Below are positions 52,112 to 61,434 of a stretch of 64,000 bases of DNA, piece by piece. How positions within the stretch are numbered: position 1 is the stretch's first letter; each line of letters begins with the position of its first letter. Where the stretch lies: positions 1-64,000 of the forward strand of contig PDRZ01000017.1 in the NCBI GenBank assembly GCA_002747035.1. The letters are read 5' to 3'. Made by a program: the position numbers and the translations under genes. Under the pieces are notes generated by a model. The model was not told the DNA's origin, ran no database searches, and saw only the letters and a program-made list of their open reading frames with translations. This DNA comes from Rhodobacterales bacterium (GTDB lineage: Bacteria; Pseudomonadota; Alphaproteobacteria; Rhodobacterales; Rhodobacteraceae).

Positions 52112-54094
52112 ATGGCCGCCAAGGATACCGACGACCGCAAACCCGACGATCAGGACGCGGAGACTTCACTGGACATGAGCCAGGCGGCGGTCAAGAAGAT
52201 GATCGCCGAGGCGCGGGAGAAGGGCTATATCACCTATGATCAGCTCAACCAGGTTCTGCCGCCGGATCAGGTCAGTTCGGAACAGATCGAGGACGTGATG
52301 TCGATGCTCAGCGAAATGGGCATCAATATTATCGAGGACGAAGAGGCCGAGGACGAAGAGCAGAAGTCCACCGATCTTGTCGCGGCCGGCCAGAAGGGCG
52401 AACTGACCCTTGGAGCCGCCCAGACGGAAAAGCTTGATCGCACGGACGACCCGGTGCGCATGTATCTGCGCGAAATGGGCAGTGTCGAACTTCTGTCCCG
52501 CGAAGGCGAGATTGCGATTGCCAAGCGGATCGAGGCCGGGCGGAACACGATGATTGCGGGGCTGTGTGAAAGTCCGCTGACCTTTCAGGCGATTACGATC
52601 TGGCGTGACGAATTGCTGAGCGAAGAAATCCTTTTGCGCGATGTGATCGACCTTGAAACTACTTTCGGCAACCAGCTTGGCGATGACGACGAGGAAGAGG
52701 AACCCGTTGTCGATACATCGGCGGCCCCGGCGGCCACGACCGAAAAAGATGATCAGCCCGAGTTGGACGCCGATGGCAACCCGATTGTCAAGGAAGAGGA
52801 CGACGACGAGGATGAACAGGCCAACATGAGCCTGGCGGCCATGGAGGCAGCGTTGAAGCCCCGTGTGCTTGAAACGCTGGACCGGATTGCGGACGACTAT
52901 GCCCAGTTGAGCGAAATGCAGGATCTGCGTATTTCGGCAACGTTGAACGAAGATGGGTCTTTCTCGGACAAAGCTGAACAGACCTATCAGAAGCTGCGCG
53001 CCGAAATCGTCGAACTGGTGAATGAACTGCACCTGCATAACAATCGGATCGAGGCGCTGATTGACCAGCTTTACGGCATCAACCGCCGCATCATGCAGAT
53101 CGACAGCGCCATGGTGAAGCTGGCCGATCAGGCCCGGATCAACCGGCGTGAGTTTGTCGAGGCATATCGAGGCCGCGAGCTTGACCCCACGTGGTTGGAC
53201 GAGATGGGCGAAAAGCCCGGGCGTGGCTGGCAGATGTTCATCGAACGCTCGACCGACAAGATCGAAGAACTGCGCGCCGATATGGCACAGGTGGGTCAGT
53301 ATGTGGGTCTGGACATCAGCGAATTCCGCCGCATCGTGCAACAGGTTCAGAAGGGCGAAAAAGAAGCCCGCCAGGCCAAGAAGGAAATGGTCGAGGCGAA
53401 CCTGCGTCTGGTGATTTCCATCGCCAAGAAATACACCAACCGCGGGCTTCAATTCCTTGATCTTATTCAGGAAGGCAACATCGGTCTGATGAAGGCGGTG
53501 GACAAGTTCGAATATCGCCGGGGCTATAAATTCTCGACCTATGCGACCTGGTGGATTCGTCAGGCGATCACCCGGTCCATCGCGGATCAGGCCCGCACCA
53601 TCCGTATCCCGGTGCATATGATCGAAACCATCAACAAGCTGGTCCGCACCGGCCGCCAGATGCTGCACGAAATCGGCCGCGAACCCACGCCCGAGGAACT
53701 GGCCGAAAAGCTGCAAATGCCGCTTGAGAAGGTCCGCAAGGTGATGAAAATCGCCAAAGAGCCGATTTCTCTGGAAACCCCGATTGGCGACGAGGAAGAC
53801 AGCCAGCTTGGTGATTTCATCGAGGACAAGAATGCCGTGCTTCCCTTGGACAGCGCCATTCAGGAAAACCTCAAGGAAACCACGACACGGGTTCTGGCGT
53901 CGCTGACCCCGCGCGAGGAACGGGTGCTGCGGATGCGGTTCGGAATCGGCATGAACACCGACCACACGCTGGAAGAGGTGGGGCAACAGTTCAGCGTCAC
54001 CCGCGAACGCATCAGGCAGATCGAGGCCAAGGCGCTGCGCAAGCTGAAACACCCCAGCCGAAGCCGCAAGCTGCGCTCCTTCCTGGATCAATAA
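52112..54094 (+). CDS. rpoD: RNA polymerase primary sigma factor sigma-70
   Basis: 660 residues. Region 1.1 is at the N terminus ([20 protein letters not shown]), followed by an acidic linker. Region 1.2 contains [20 protein letters not shown], region 2 [20 protein letters not shown] and [20 protein letters not shown], and region 4 [14 protein letters not shown]-like sequence ending in [20 protein letters not shown]. It directs core polymerase to housekeeping promoters. An acidic non-conserved region (about residues 190-235, DDDEEEEP and EEDDDEDEQ) is typical of primary sigma factors. Confidence 0.98.
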   Translation: MAAKDTDDRKPDDQDAETSLDMSQAAVKKMIAEAREKGYITYDQLNQVLPPDQVSSEQIEDVMSMLSEMGINIIEDEEAEDEEQKSTDLVAAGQKGELTLGAAQTEKLDRTDDPVRMYLREMGSVELLSREGEIAIAKRIEAGRNTMIAGLCESPLTFQAITIWRDELLSEEILLRDVIDLETTFGNQLGDDDEEEEPVVDTSAAPAATTEKDDQPELDADGNPIVKEEDDDEDEQANMSLAAMEAALKPRVLETLDRIADDYAQLSEMQDLRISATLNEDGSFSDKAEQTYQKLRAEIVELVNELHLHNNRIEALIDQLYGINRRIMQIDSAMVKLADQARINRREFVEAYRGRELDPTWLDEMGEKPGRGWQMFIERSTDKIEELRADMAQVGQYVGLDISEFRRIVQQVQKGEKEARQAKKEMVEANLRLVISIAKKYTNRGLQFLDLIQEGNIGLMKAVDKFEYRRGYKFSTYATWWIRQAITRSIADQARTIRIPVHMIETINKLVRTGRQMLHEIGREPTPEELAEKLQMPLEKVRKVMKIAKEPISLETPIGDEEDSQLGDFIEDKNAVLPLDSAIQENLKETTTRVLASLTPREERVLRMRFGIGMNTDHTLEEVGQQFSVTRERIRQIEAKALRKLKHPSRSRKLRSFLDQ

Positions 54095-54100
54095 CTCGAA

Positions 54101-54129
54101 GCGGTGCCCTTCGCGGCACCGTTTTCTTT
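54101..54129 (+). terminator. rho-independent terminator of rpoD
   Basis: CGGTGCC and GGCACCG form a 7-bp stem followed at once by TTTTCTTTT. This is the only textbook rho-independent terminator I see in the window. Confidence 0.88.
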
Positions 54130-54224
54130 TGGCCGGTGGATCACAGTGTTGCGGGTTGGGCTTGCGAAAGGGTCCTTACGCTCTATCTGTGATGGCAAAG
54201 GGATCGATCCAAAGGGGTGTCGCG

Positions 54225-54656
54225 ATGCGCAAAGCCTTGATGATGTTTGTGGCGCTTGGCATGGCCAGCCCGGTTTCTGCATTCCGGGCGGTGAACTTCA
54301 ATACCGTTAACCCGTTGAACGAAAGCGGAAATTTCGAGGTTGTGTTGCGCGCTGGTGATGGCCCGATGCAGGTTTGGTGCGCAGCGTCTGACTATGCCTC
54401 TCGCGTTTTGCGGGCTGGGGACCATACGCGAATATATATTACAGAAGGTCTGGGACACAGCCAGACAGCGCCCGGTCGCAAGGGCGTATCTTTCACCGTT
54501 CGCCCGTCCAAAGAACTGGCCAATGGCCCGCGACCTGGAGACAACGGCAATTACTCGGTCAGCTATCGAAAAACCGGGTTTAACCTTTCGGTGGTCCACG
54601 CCGGACAGTTTTGCATTGATCCTGATGACGACATCTGGGAATTTAACAGACCCTGA
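54225..54656 (+). CDS. secreted hypothetical protein
   Basis: 143 residues with a signal peptide of about 19 residues (MFVALGMASPVSA). The mature part is a compact beta-rich domain with two Cys (QVWCAASDY and GQFCIDPDDD) and a YASRVLRAGDHTRIYI segment. It resembles a small conserved family of Rhodobacteraceae periplasmic proteins without known function. The start at 54225 follows from the signal peptide. It lies alone after the rpoD terminator. Confidence 0.7.
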   Translation: MRKALMMFVALGMASPVSAFRAVNFNTVNPLNESGNFEVVLRAGDGPMQVWCAASDYASRVLRAGDHTRIYITEGLGHSQTAPGRKGVSFTVRPSKELANGPRPGDNGNYSVSYRKTGFNLSVVHAGQFCIDPDDDIWEFNRP

Positions 54657-54697
54657 TCAGCTTGTCTTTTCCGGGTTAATCGCACAGCATTCGCGTC

Positions 54698-55118
54698 ATG
54701 CAGACCGAGTTTCAGATTTCCACCCACGGCCCCGGCCTTTATGAATTTACCCATGACGTAACCCGTTGGGTTGCCGCGCAGAGCGTGTGCGAGGGGCTTT
54801 TGACCCTGTTCGTGCGGCATACCTCGTGCAGCCTGCTTGTTCAGGAAAACGCCGACCCCGAGGTGCAGACCGACCTGCGGAATTTTTTTCACCGGCTGGT
54901 CCCCCCCACAACCGACCCGTCGATGTCTTACCTGACCCATACCTATGAAGGTCCCGATGACATAGCCGGCCCATATCAAGGCCGCGATGCTGCCTGTGAC
55001 ACTGTCTATTCCGGTGTCACAGGGGCGTATCGTGTTGGGGACATGGCAGGGTATTTATCTGTTTGAACATAGAAATGCGCCACATACCCGTCAGGTGGCA
55101 GCGCATTTCAGTACATGA
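54698..55118 (+). pseudogene. yjbQ: YjbQ family protein, frameshifted by one inserted base
   Basis: The first 89 codons follow the YjbQ (UPF0047, secondary thiamine-phosphate synthase) pattern: LFVRHTSCSLLVQENADPEV and FFHRLVPPTT. After GPDD the frame is lost and would stop at 55066. In the next frame the expected remainder is complete: MPAHIKAAMLPVTLSIPV, then GTWQGIYLFEHRNAPHTRQV, to TGA at 55116-55118. Removing the A at 54964 restores GAC ATG CCG GCC, giving DMPAHIK exactly. The gene is either a very recent pseudogene or the base is an assembly error. Confidence 0.85.
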
Positions 55119-55335
55119 CCGGTCTTTGGGGCTGACCAGCTTGCCCCTAATCATACCCTGGCGCCCGGGTAGGCAACAGGGGAAGGAAATCGGGATTTTC
55201 CCCCTTGTCTGCATTTTGGGGTGTGATTTGCCCCCTACCCAAATCCTAGAGGCTGTCCTATAGTGCCTGTGGATAAGTCGGGGGCGAACCCCACGATCAG
55301 AGGCAGAGACAGAAAAATGAGAAGGGGGACGGCCC

Positions 55336-55803
55336 ATGCGCTGCCCGTTTTGCGGAAATATTGACACTCAGGTAAAGGATTCACGCCCGGCAGAGGATCA
55401 CGTGTCGATCCGTCGCCGCCGGTTTTGCCCGGCATGTGGGGGGCGGTTCACGACGTATGAACGTGTGCAGTTGCGTGACCTGATTGTCATCAAATCGAAT
55501 GGCCGCCGCGAAGATTTCGATCGCGACAAGCTGGAACGGTCGATCCGGATCGCGTTGCAGAAACGCCCGGTTGAGCCTGAGCGTATGGAGCAGATGATTT
55601 CCGGCATCGTGCGACGGCTGGAAAGCATGGGCGAAACCGATATTCAATCCAAGGCGATTGGTGAGATTGTCATGGAGAGTCTGGCCCGGATCGACACCGT
55701 TGCTTATGTGCGGTTTGCCAGTGTTTACAAGAACTTCCAGGCGGCGGATGATTTTGACAAGTTTGTCAGCGAACTGCGTCCTGATGTGAAACCCGAAGAC
55801 TGA
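55336..55803 (+). CDS. nrdR: transcriptional repressor NrdR
   Basis: 155 residues. The zinc ribbon [18 protein letters not shown] ... [12 protein letters not shown] is at the N terminus and the ATP-cone domain follows ([20 protein letters not shown]). NrdR represses ribonucleotide reductase genes in response to (d)ATP. A TGTGGATAA DnaA-box-like nonamer lies at 55268-55276, upstream. It is followed by ribD after 13 bp, a common arrangement. Confidence 0.97.
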   Translation: MRCPFCGNIDTQVKDSRPAEDHVSIRRRRFCPACGGRFTTYERVQLRDLIVIKSNGRREDFDRDKLERSIRIALQKRPVEPERMEQMISGIVRRLESMGETDIQSKAIGEIVMESLARIDTVAYVRFASVYKNFQAADDFDKFVSELRPDVKPED

Positions 55804-55816
55804 GTGGCAATGTCGC

Positions 55817-56911
55817 GTGAACCTGTCTGATCGCCGGTATATGGCGCTTGCCCTGTCTTTGGGGCGGCGCGGGTTGGGAAACACCTGGCCCAACCCTGCG
55901 GTGGGCTGTGTGATTGTGCGCGACGGGCGGATTGTTGGCCGGGGGTGGACTGCGCCCGGGGGACGTCCCCATGCTGAACCTCAGGCCTTGGCGCAGGCCG
56001 GAGAGGCCGCGAAGGGGGCAACCGCGTATGTCACGCTGGAACCCTGCTCGCATCACGGCAAAACCCGGCCCTGTGCCCAGGCGTTGATTGATGCCGGGAT
56101 TGCCCGGGTGGTCGCGCCAGTGGCCGATAATGATGCCCGCGTGTCCGGTCGTGGTTTCGACATGTTGCGCGCGGCGGGGATCGAGGTGGAAACTGGCGTG
56201 ATGCGGGCCGAGGCGGAATCGGACCATGCGGGGTTTATACTTAAAACCGACCTGGGCCGCCCGTTCGTGACCCTGAAGCTGGCCAACAGCTTTGATGGAC
56301 GGATAGCGACCGCGACGGGCGAAAGCCAGTGGATTACCGGACCACAGGCGCGGCGCGCCGTGCATGCCATGCGTGCGTCCCACGATGCGGTGGTTGTTGG
56401 CGGTGGAACGGCGCGGGTTGATGACCCAACGCTGACGGTGCGGGATATGGGCGTGTCGCGTCAACCCGTCCGGGTTGTGGTGTCACGCCGTCTGGACCTG
56501 CCTAAAATGGGCAAGCTTGCACGGTCTGCGCGCGACGTGCCACTGTGGCTGGCCCATGGGCCGGACCCTGATCCGATGTTGAAAGCGGCCTGGGACAGTA
56601 TCGGCGCGACCCTGCTGCCCTGCGGCCTTTCCGGTCAACAGTTGGACATGGTGTCCGTGCTGCAGGAACTGGGCCGTGCCGGGCTGACCCGGGTCTTCTG
56701 TGAAGGCGGTGCCGCATTGGCCGCATCGCTTCTGGCTGCTGACCTTGTCGATGAACTCGTGGGATTCACCGCAGGCGTTTCGATCGGGGCAGAGGGGCTT
56801 CCGGCCATCGGCGCACTTGGTATTGAAACGCTGGCCGAAGCGCCGCGGTTCACGTTGATCGAAAGCCGTCAGATCGGAAACGATATTCTGCATCGCTGGA
56901 GACGCGCCTAA
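55817..56911 (+). CDS. ribD: bifunctional riboflavin biosynthesis deaminase/reductase
   Basis: 364 residues from a GTG start. The deaminase domain has the zinc motif GRPHAEPQAL and PCSHHGKTRPC, near residues 50 and 77. The reductase domain begins around FVTLKLANSFDGRIA and contains VVVGGGTARVDDP. The enzyme carries out the second and third steps of riboflavin synthesis. It lies 13 bp after nrdR. The TAA stop (56909-56911) is the first triplet of an R1 repeat, so the true C terminus is marginally uncertain. Confidence 0.95.
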   Translation: MNLSDRRYMALALSLGRRGLGNTWPNPAVGCVIVRDGRIVGRGWTAPGGRPHAEPQALAQAGEAAKGATAYVTLEPCSHHGKTRPCAQALIDAGIARVVAPVADNDARVSGRGFDMLRAAGIEVETGVMRAEAESDHAGFILKTDLGRPFVTLKLANSFDGRIATATGESQWITGPQARRAVHAMRASHDAVVVGGGTARVDDPTLTVRDMGVSRQPVRVVVSRRLDLPKMGKLARSARDVPLWLAHGPDPDPMLKAAWDSIGATLLPCGLSGQQLDMVSVLQELGRAGLTRVFCEGGAALAASLLAADLVDELVGFTAGVSIGAEGLPAIGALGIETLAEAPRFTLIESRQIGNDILHRWRRA

Positions 56912-57023
56912 AGCGATCGGCCTTTGACCTGAGACAGAGAAAAGGGCGAACGCAGCGCGACATTTATGTGTTTCGCGCGTCCTGCCAAAAAACCGTGATT
57001 CGGGCTTTTGGCAGGACGCTTTA
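56909..57023 (+). repeat. R1 intergenic repeat, copy E
   Basis: A full 115-bp copy, from TAAAGCGATCGGCC to GGACGCTTTA. Its first three bases are the ribD stop codon. Confidence 0.9.
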
Positions 57024-57097
57024 GTTTTGGACCTGTCGGGGCTGGTTGTTGTGAGCAAGCGACGATAGAGTTGCATCAGGCGGGTACGAGGGGCGAT

Positions 57098-58900
57098 ATG
57101 ATGGAAGACTCATCTGGCGAAACAACAGCAATGGTCGACCTGGACGGAGGTGCGAAAGATCGCCTTGTCATGGGGGTATTGGGAGGCGTCGCCGGGTGCG
57201 CGCTCTGGCTGTTCATCGACGTTCTTCCCGACCGGATCGAGAACCAACGCGTTTTGCTTGTGTTGGGGGCGTTTATCCTTGGCAGCTTCGGCGTTGCGCT
57301 GGCGCTCGCTGCCCCCCCCCGATATCTGCGCGCGGCACTTGGCGGTGTCGGGGTCAGCCTGATTGCTGCCCTATTGCTGTTCTGGGTCTCGTTTCGCTAC
57401 GAAAACATCGAACCGTTTTTTGAATCCGGTTATCCCGTCGCTGCCTATTTTGCGATTTTGTGCATATCCACGCCATTTGTTGCCGCTGCGTTTAGCAGGA
57501 CCGGGGGGTGGAAAAAGTATGAGCTTTTGTTCGACACGTCCTGGAACATCGTTGTGCGTTATGTCGCGGGCGTTGTTTTTACAGGGGTGTTCTGGTTGGT
57601 TCTTATGCTATCCAACACGCTGCTGAAACTTGTCGGGATCAATTGGATCGAGGATTTGATTGATGTGGACGGTGTGCCTTATGTACTGAGTGGCGTAGTA
57701 TTGGGGCTGGCGCTTTCGGTGGTTCATGAGCTGCGCGACTATGTGTCCCCCTTTCTTATTCATCGGCTTTTGCGCCTTCTTTTGCCTGTGCTGTTGGGGG
57801 TGGTTCTGGTCTTTGTGGTGGCCTTGCCCCTGCGCGGTCTGTCCGAGCTGTTTGGCGATTTTTCGTCAGCGGCCACCCTCATGTCCGTCGGTCTGGCCTC
57901 TGTCACGTTGATTTCCACTGTTCTGGCACGAGACGATGAAGAAGCGACCAAGGGCTGGTTCATGATCCAGGCCACGCGTGTGCTTTGCATACTTACGGCG
58001 GTGATCGCCGGATTGGCTGTCTATGCCGTCTGGATACGTGTCGCGCAATATGGCTGGACACCCGACCGCATGTTTGCGGCGCTCGCGGCCTTGTTCCTGT
58101 TTGGCTATGGCGTGCTTTACGCAGTGGCCGTGGTGCTGGGTCAGGCATGGATGGCCCGAATTCGCAACATTAACCGCAATATGGCCATGGCGTTCGTGGC
58201 ACTGGCCGCGCTGTTGCTGACCCCTTTGCTTGATCTTGAGCGCAGTTCGGTTGCCAATCAAATCGCCCGGTTCGAAGCGGGGCTGTCCAAGGTTGAAAAC
58301 CTGCCGTTTTGGGAAATGGCCCATGACTGGGGAGTGGCAGGGCAGGCAGGTCTTGATCATCTGGCCTCACTGAAGAGCCACAAGGATCACGCCGTGATCA
58401 TGACACAGATCGAGCGCACACGCACAGCGGGGTCCCGATACATGTTTCAACGTGACACGATGACGAAAAGCGAGCTGGCGCAGGTAAAGGAACTTCGAGA
58501 GATCATTCCGGTGGTGCCGAAAGAAATTTCGCTGCCCGAAGACGCGTTTGAACAGCTCAGGCCATACGAGGTTTCCAACATTCTGCGCGGATGCAAACAG
58601 CAAATCCGTCAGGCGCAAAAAGGATGCGTGATTTTGTTTGGACAGTTTCACGCAAAGGTTGCAGAGAGGCACGGTCTGTTGATTTATTCCGACTCGATGG
58701 GACAGGCACAGATCGAACAGTTCGTCCTGAGGGATGGGAAAGTGTATTTGCGCGGACGCGTGGAGCAGCCAAGGGGCCAGGAACGCAATCTGAAAAGTGA
58801 AGAGGTGATTGGGGCGATCCATGCGGGGAAGTTCAGGCTGGCCCCGTCTTCGACCAAATCGCTTTGGGTGGGCGATACGGAACTTATTCCGAACAATTGA
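57098..58900 (+). CDS. DUF4153 domain-containing membrane protein
   Basis: 600 residues. The first 420 form about ten membrane segments of the DUF4153 type (LVMGVLGGVAGCALWLF at the N terminus, GVVFTGVFWLVLMLSNTLLKLVGI in the middle). The remaining 180 residues are soluble and contain a CKQQIRQAQKGCVILFG segment. The location of the tail (cytoplasm or periplasm) is not clear. Function of the family is unknown. The ATG at 57098 follows the R1 repeat by 75 bp. Confidence 0.82.
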   Translation: MMEDSSGETTAMVDLDGGAKDRLVMGVLGGVAGCALWLFIDVLPDRIENQRVLLVLGAFILGSFGVALALAAPPRYLRAALGGVGVSLIAALLLFWVSFRYENIEPFFESGYPVAAYFAILCISTPFVAAAFSRTGGWKKYELLFDTSWNIVVRYVAGVVFTGVFWLVLMLSNTLLKLVGINWIEDLIDVDGVPYVLSGVVLGLALSVVHELRDYVSPFLIHRLLRLLLPVLLGVVLVFVVALPLRGLSELFGDFSSAATLMSVGLASVTLISTVLARDDEEATKGWFMIQATRVLCILTAVIAGLAVYAVWIRVAQYGWTPDRMFAALAALFLFGYGVLYAVAVVLGQAWMARIRNINRNMAMAFVALAALLLTPLLDLERSSVANQIARFEAGLSKVENLPFWEMAHDWGVAGQAGLDHLASLKSHKDHAVIMTQIERTRTAGSRYMFQRDTMTKSELAQVKELREIIPVVPKEISLPEDAFEQLRPYEVSNILRGCKQQIRQAQKGCVILFGQFHAKVAERHGLLIYSDSMGQAQIEQFVLRDGKVYLRGRVEQPRGQERNLKSEEVIGAIHAGKFRLAPSSTKSLWVGDTELIPNN

Positions 58901-58966
58901 AATTATTGGGCGTTTTTTAACACCTGTGACGGCATCATTCGGCAAGAAGAATTGGATGCTGAACCG

Positions 58967-59557
58967 ATGCATGGACTAATTAACAGGGCGATACAGTGTT
59001 TTGTGCGCGATACCTATGGCGCGCGCAGTTGGGAAAATGTGGCCAGTAAGGCGGGGTTGGGATTTTTGGAATTCGAACCGATGCTGATCTACGAAAATGC
59101 GCAGACCGAAGCGGTGCTGGATGCCATTTGCGATGAACTGTCAAAGTCGCGGGATATGGTGCTTGAGGATATCGGCACCTACCTTGTGACCCACCCCAAT
59201 GTCGAAGCGTTACGGCGTTTGCTGCGTTTTGGCGGCGTGGATTTCGTGGAATTCCTGCATTCCCTTGATGATTTGCCGGATCGCGCGCGACTTGCGGTTG
59301 CCGATCTTGAACTCCCGGCATTGGAGTTGCGTGAACATGCCGTCGATCAGTTCAGCCTGACTGTCAGGTCCCAGGGGGTTGAGGGGTTTGGACATGTTAT
59401 GATGGGAATTTTGCGGACATTGGCCGATGACTATGGCGCATTGGTATTCCTGGAGCATCAGGGAGGGCGGCAAGGCGTGGAAACCATTGAAATTACTCTG
59501 ATTGAAACGGCATTTGCCAAAGGTAGGAGTTTCGATCTGGGAGCACAGGTAGGGTAA
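58967..59557 (+). CDS. heme NO/O2-binding (H-NOX) sensor protein
   Basis: 196 residues. The N-terminal MHGLINRAIQCFVRDTYG and the block LLRFGGVDFVEFLHSLDDLP are characteristic, with the heme ligand His at residue 98. The usual Y-x-S-x-R heme-propionate motif is not apparent; the corresponding region reads QFSLTVRS. The protein is cytosolic. The stop lies two bases before the diguanylate cyclase start, so the two are almost certainly co-translated and act together, with NO or O2 controlling c-di-GMP synthesis. The ATG at 58967 is chosen by homology. Confidence 0.88.
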   Translation: MHGLINRAIQCFVRDTYGARSWENVASKAGLGFLEFEPMLIYENAQTEAVLDAICDELSKSRDMVLEDIGTYLVTHPNVEALRRLLRFGGVDFVEFLHSLDDLPDRARLAVADLELPALELREHAVDQFSLTVRSQGVEGFGHVMMGILRTLADDYGALVFLEHQGGRQGVETIEITLIETAFAKGRSFDLGAQVG

Positions 59558-59559
59558 CG

Positions 59560-60582
59560 ATGTTTGGAATTGATACGGTTTCCGAGGCTCTTGATTCACT
59601 GTGTCCGATGCATGTCTGGGTGAATGTGACCGGGCATATCACCCATGTCGGCCCGACCTTGCAAAAGCTGCGGCCCGACGCCCCGCTCGCCGGGCAACGG
59701 TTTCTGGAGGTGTTCGAATTGCGCCGCCCGCGCACGGTGACCTCTATGGCGGACCTTATGGCCTCCAGCGGGATCAAGCTGCACCTGCGTTTCAGGGATA
59801 CGCCCCAGACCGATTTGAAAGGCATTCTTGTCCCGCTACCTGATGATCAGGGCGCTGTTGTGAATCTGTCTTTCGGGATTTCGATTCTGGAAGGGGTGCG
59901 GGATTACCAATTGACCAGTGCCGATTTCGCGGCGACGGATCTGACGATCGAAATGTTGTACCTTGTTGAAGCGAAATCCGCTGCGATGGAAGCGTCGCGA
60001 AAGCTCAATCTGCGTCTTCAGGGGGCAATGATCGCCGCAGAAGAACGTTCATTTACGGACACATTGACGGGGCTTAAAAACCGCCGGGCAATGGATCATA
60101 TCCTGGATCAGTTGATCGAGGGGGGGAAGCCGTTTGCGTTGATGCATGTTGATCTGGATTTTTTCAAAGCGGTGAACGACACGATGGGGCACGCGGCGGG
60201 CGATCATGTGTTGGAACGCGTGGCCGAAGTGATGCTTGATGTCACCCGAAGCACGGATGTCGTGGCGCGGGTAGGTGGCGATGAGTTCGTGTTGTTGTTC
60301 GAGGGGGTGACGGACCCGGAGATCCTGCAAAATCTGGGCGCGCGTATTATCGAACGGCTTGAGGAACCGATTCCCTTCGAGGGTAAAACGTGCAGGATTT
60401 CGGCGAGTTGTGGCACGACCATTTCCACATTCTATTCCAAACCGGATAGCAAGGAGATGCTTGCCGATGCCGACCTGGCCCTTTACGCGTCAAAGCATAA
60501 GGGTCGCGCCTGTCATACTTTCTTTTCCAATGAACTTCGCACAGATAGCACCCTGCCGGGTGGGGCGATGCTCGCGTCTTAA
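59560..60582 (+). CDS. diguanylate cyclase with H-NOX-associated N-terminal domain
   Basis: 340 residues. The N-terminal 130 residues (PMHVWVNVTGHITHVGPTLQ) match the H-NOX-associated, PAS-like domain. A helix about 130-165 links to the GGDEF domain. The catalytic motif is GGDEF at 239-243, and RSTD (230-233) five residues before it fits the product-inhibition I-site. It should make c-di-GMP from GTP under control of the upstream H-NOX sensor. The TAA stop is the first triplet of an R1 repeat. Confidence 0.92.
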   Translation: MFGIDTVSEALDSLCPMHVWVNVTGHITHVGPTLQKLRPDAPLAGQRFLEVFELRRPRTVTSMADLMASSGIKLHLRFRDTPQTDLKGILVPLPDDQGAVVNLSFGISILEGVRDYQLTSADFAATDLTIEMLYLVEAKSAAMEASRKLNLRLQGAMIAAEERSFTDTLTGLKNRRAMDHILDQLIEGGKPFALMHVDLDFFKAVNDTMGHAAGDHVLERVAEVMLDVTRSTDVVARVGGDEFVLLFEGVTDPEILQNLGARIIERLEEPIPFEGKTCRISASCGTTISTFYSKPDSKEMLADADLALYASKHKGRACHTFFSNELRTDSTLPGGAMLAS

Positions 60583-60694
60583 AGCGTTCGCCCTTTAACC
60601 TGAAACAAGGAAAAGGGCGAACGCAGCGCGACATTTATGTGTTTCGCGCGTCCTGCCAAAAAACCGTGATTCAGGTTTTTCGCAGGACGTCTTA
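60580..60694 (+). repeat. R1 intergenic repeat, copy F
   Basis: A full 115-bp copy, from TAAAGCGTTCGCCC to GGACGTCTTA. Its first three bases are the diguanylate cyclase stop codon. It separates two convergent genes. Confidence 0.9.
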
Positions 60695-60759
60695 ACAGTA
60701 GACCGCACATCCTTGAAAAGGGTCGGGCTTGAAAATAGTCAGGCCTGAAAACGGTCGGG

Positions 60760-61434
60760 CTATCCCCGCCACACCACGGTTTCGTCAAGCGTTGCACGCT
60801 CTGTTCGAAAACTGTTTGCGGGATGCGTTTTGTCCGCATAGCCAAACGAGATCGCTGCAATAACCAGCCGGTTTTCGGGAATATCGAACCATTGGTGCAG
60901 GAAGGGAGCAAAGCTTGCTACGGCCGCCTGTGGGATAGTTGCGATGCCAAGAGCTTGTGCGACAAGGGTGAAGGCGGTGATATACCCACCACAATCCAAT
61001 GCGCCATACGCGCCCAGATCCGCTTCTGACGTGATCAAAGCCATGTGTGGGGCACCAAACAGATTGAAATTCTCCAACATCTGTTGAGCGGATGCAGCCC
61101 GATCACCGCGTTCGATACCAACCGCTTCGTAAAGCTGGAGGCCACAGGTTTTGCGCCGTTCCTGATAGACGCCGGTATATTGCCGCGGCCAATCAAGGTC
61201 GGGCTTTGCGGTTTGTGTCGTCGCAGTTTCATAAAGTGCGACCCGGAACCGATCAGTTTCCTCGCCTGAGGTAATGATCACCTGCCAGGGTTGGGCGTTG
61301 CACCAGGATGGAACATAGGCGGCCGCGCTCAGAAGTTTTTCAATCGTGGCGCGTTCTACGGGATCAGGCAGAAAGGCGCGACAGGAGTGACGCTTTTTCA
61401 AAACCGCAGCAAGTTTGTCGAATTCCTCTGTCAT
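60760..61434 (-). CDS. nitroreductase family protein
   Basis: 224 residues. The N-terminal KKRHSCRAFLPDPV carries the FMN-binding Arg/Ser motif, followed by AAYVPSWCNAQPWQVIIT. The C-terminal FGYADKTHPANSFRTER matches the family. It would bind FMN as a dimer and reduce nitro, quinone or enoyl-type compounds with NAD(P)H. The ATG at 61434 overlaps the stop of the zinc-ribbon gene by four bases. Confidence 0.9.
   Translation of the reverse strand: MTEEFDKLAAVLKKRHSCRAFLPDPVERATIEKLLSAAAYVPSWCNAQPWQVIITSGEETDRFRVALYETATTQTAKPDLDWPRQYTGVYQERRKTCGLQLYEAVGIERGDRAASAQQMLENFNLFGAPHMALITSEADLGAYGALDCGGYITAFTLVAQALGIATIPQAAVASFAPFLHQWFDIPENRLVIAAISFGYADKTHPANSFRTERATLDETVVWRG

Noticed and set aside
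52166-54091. 641-codon frame antisense to rpoD
   Set aside because: A pure shadow of a highly conserved gene on the other strand.
55268-55276. TGTGGATAA as a DnaA box controlling nrdR
   Set aside because: A single nonamer is expected about once per window by chance and no second box is near. It is mentioned only in the nrdR entry.
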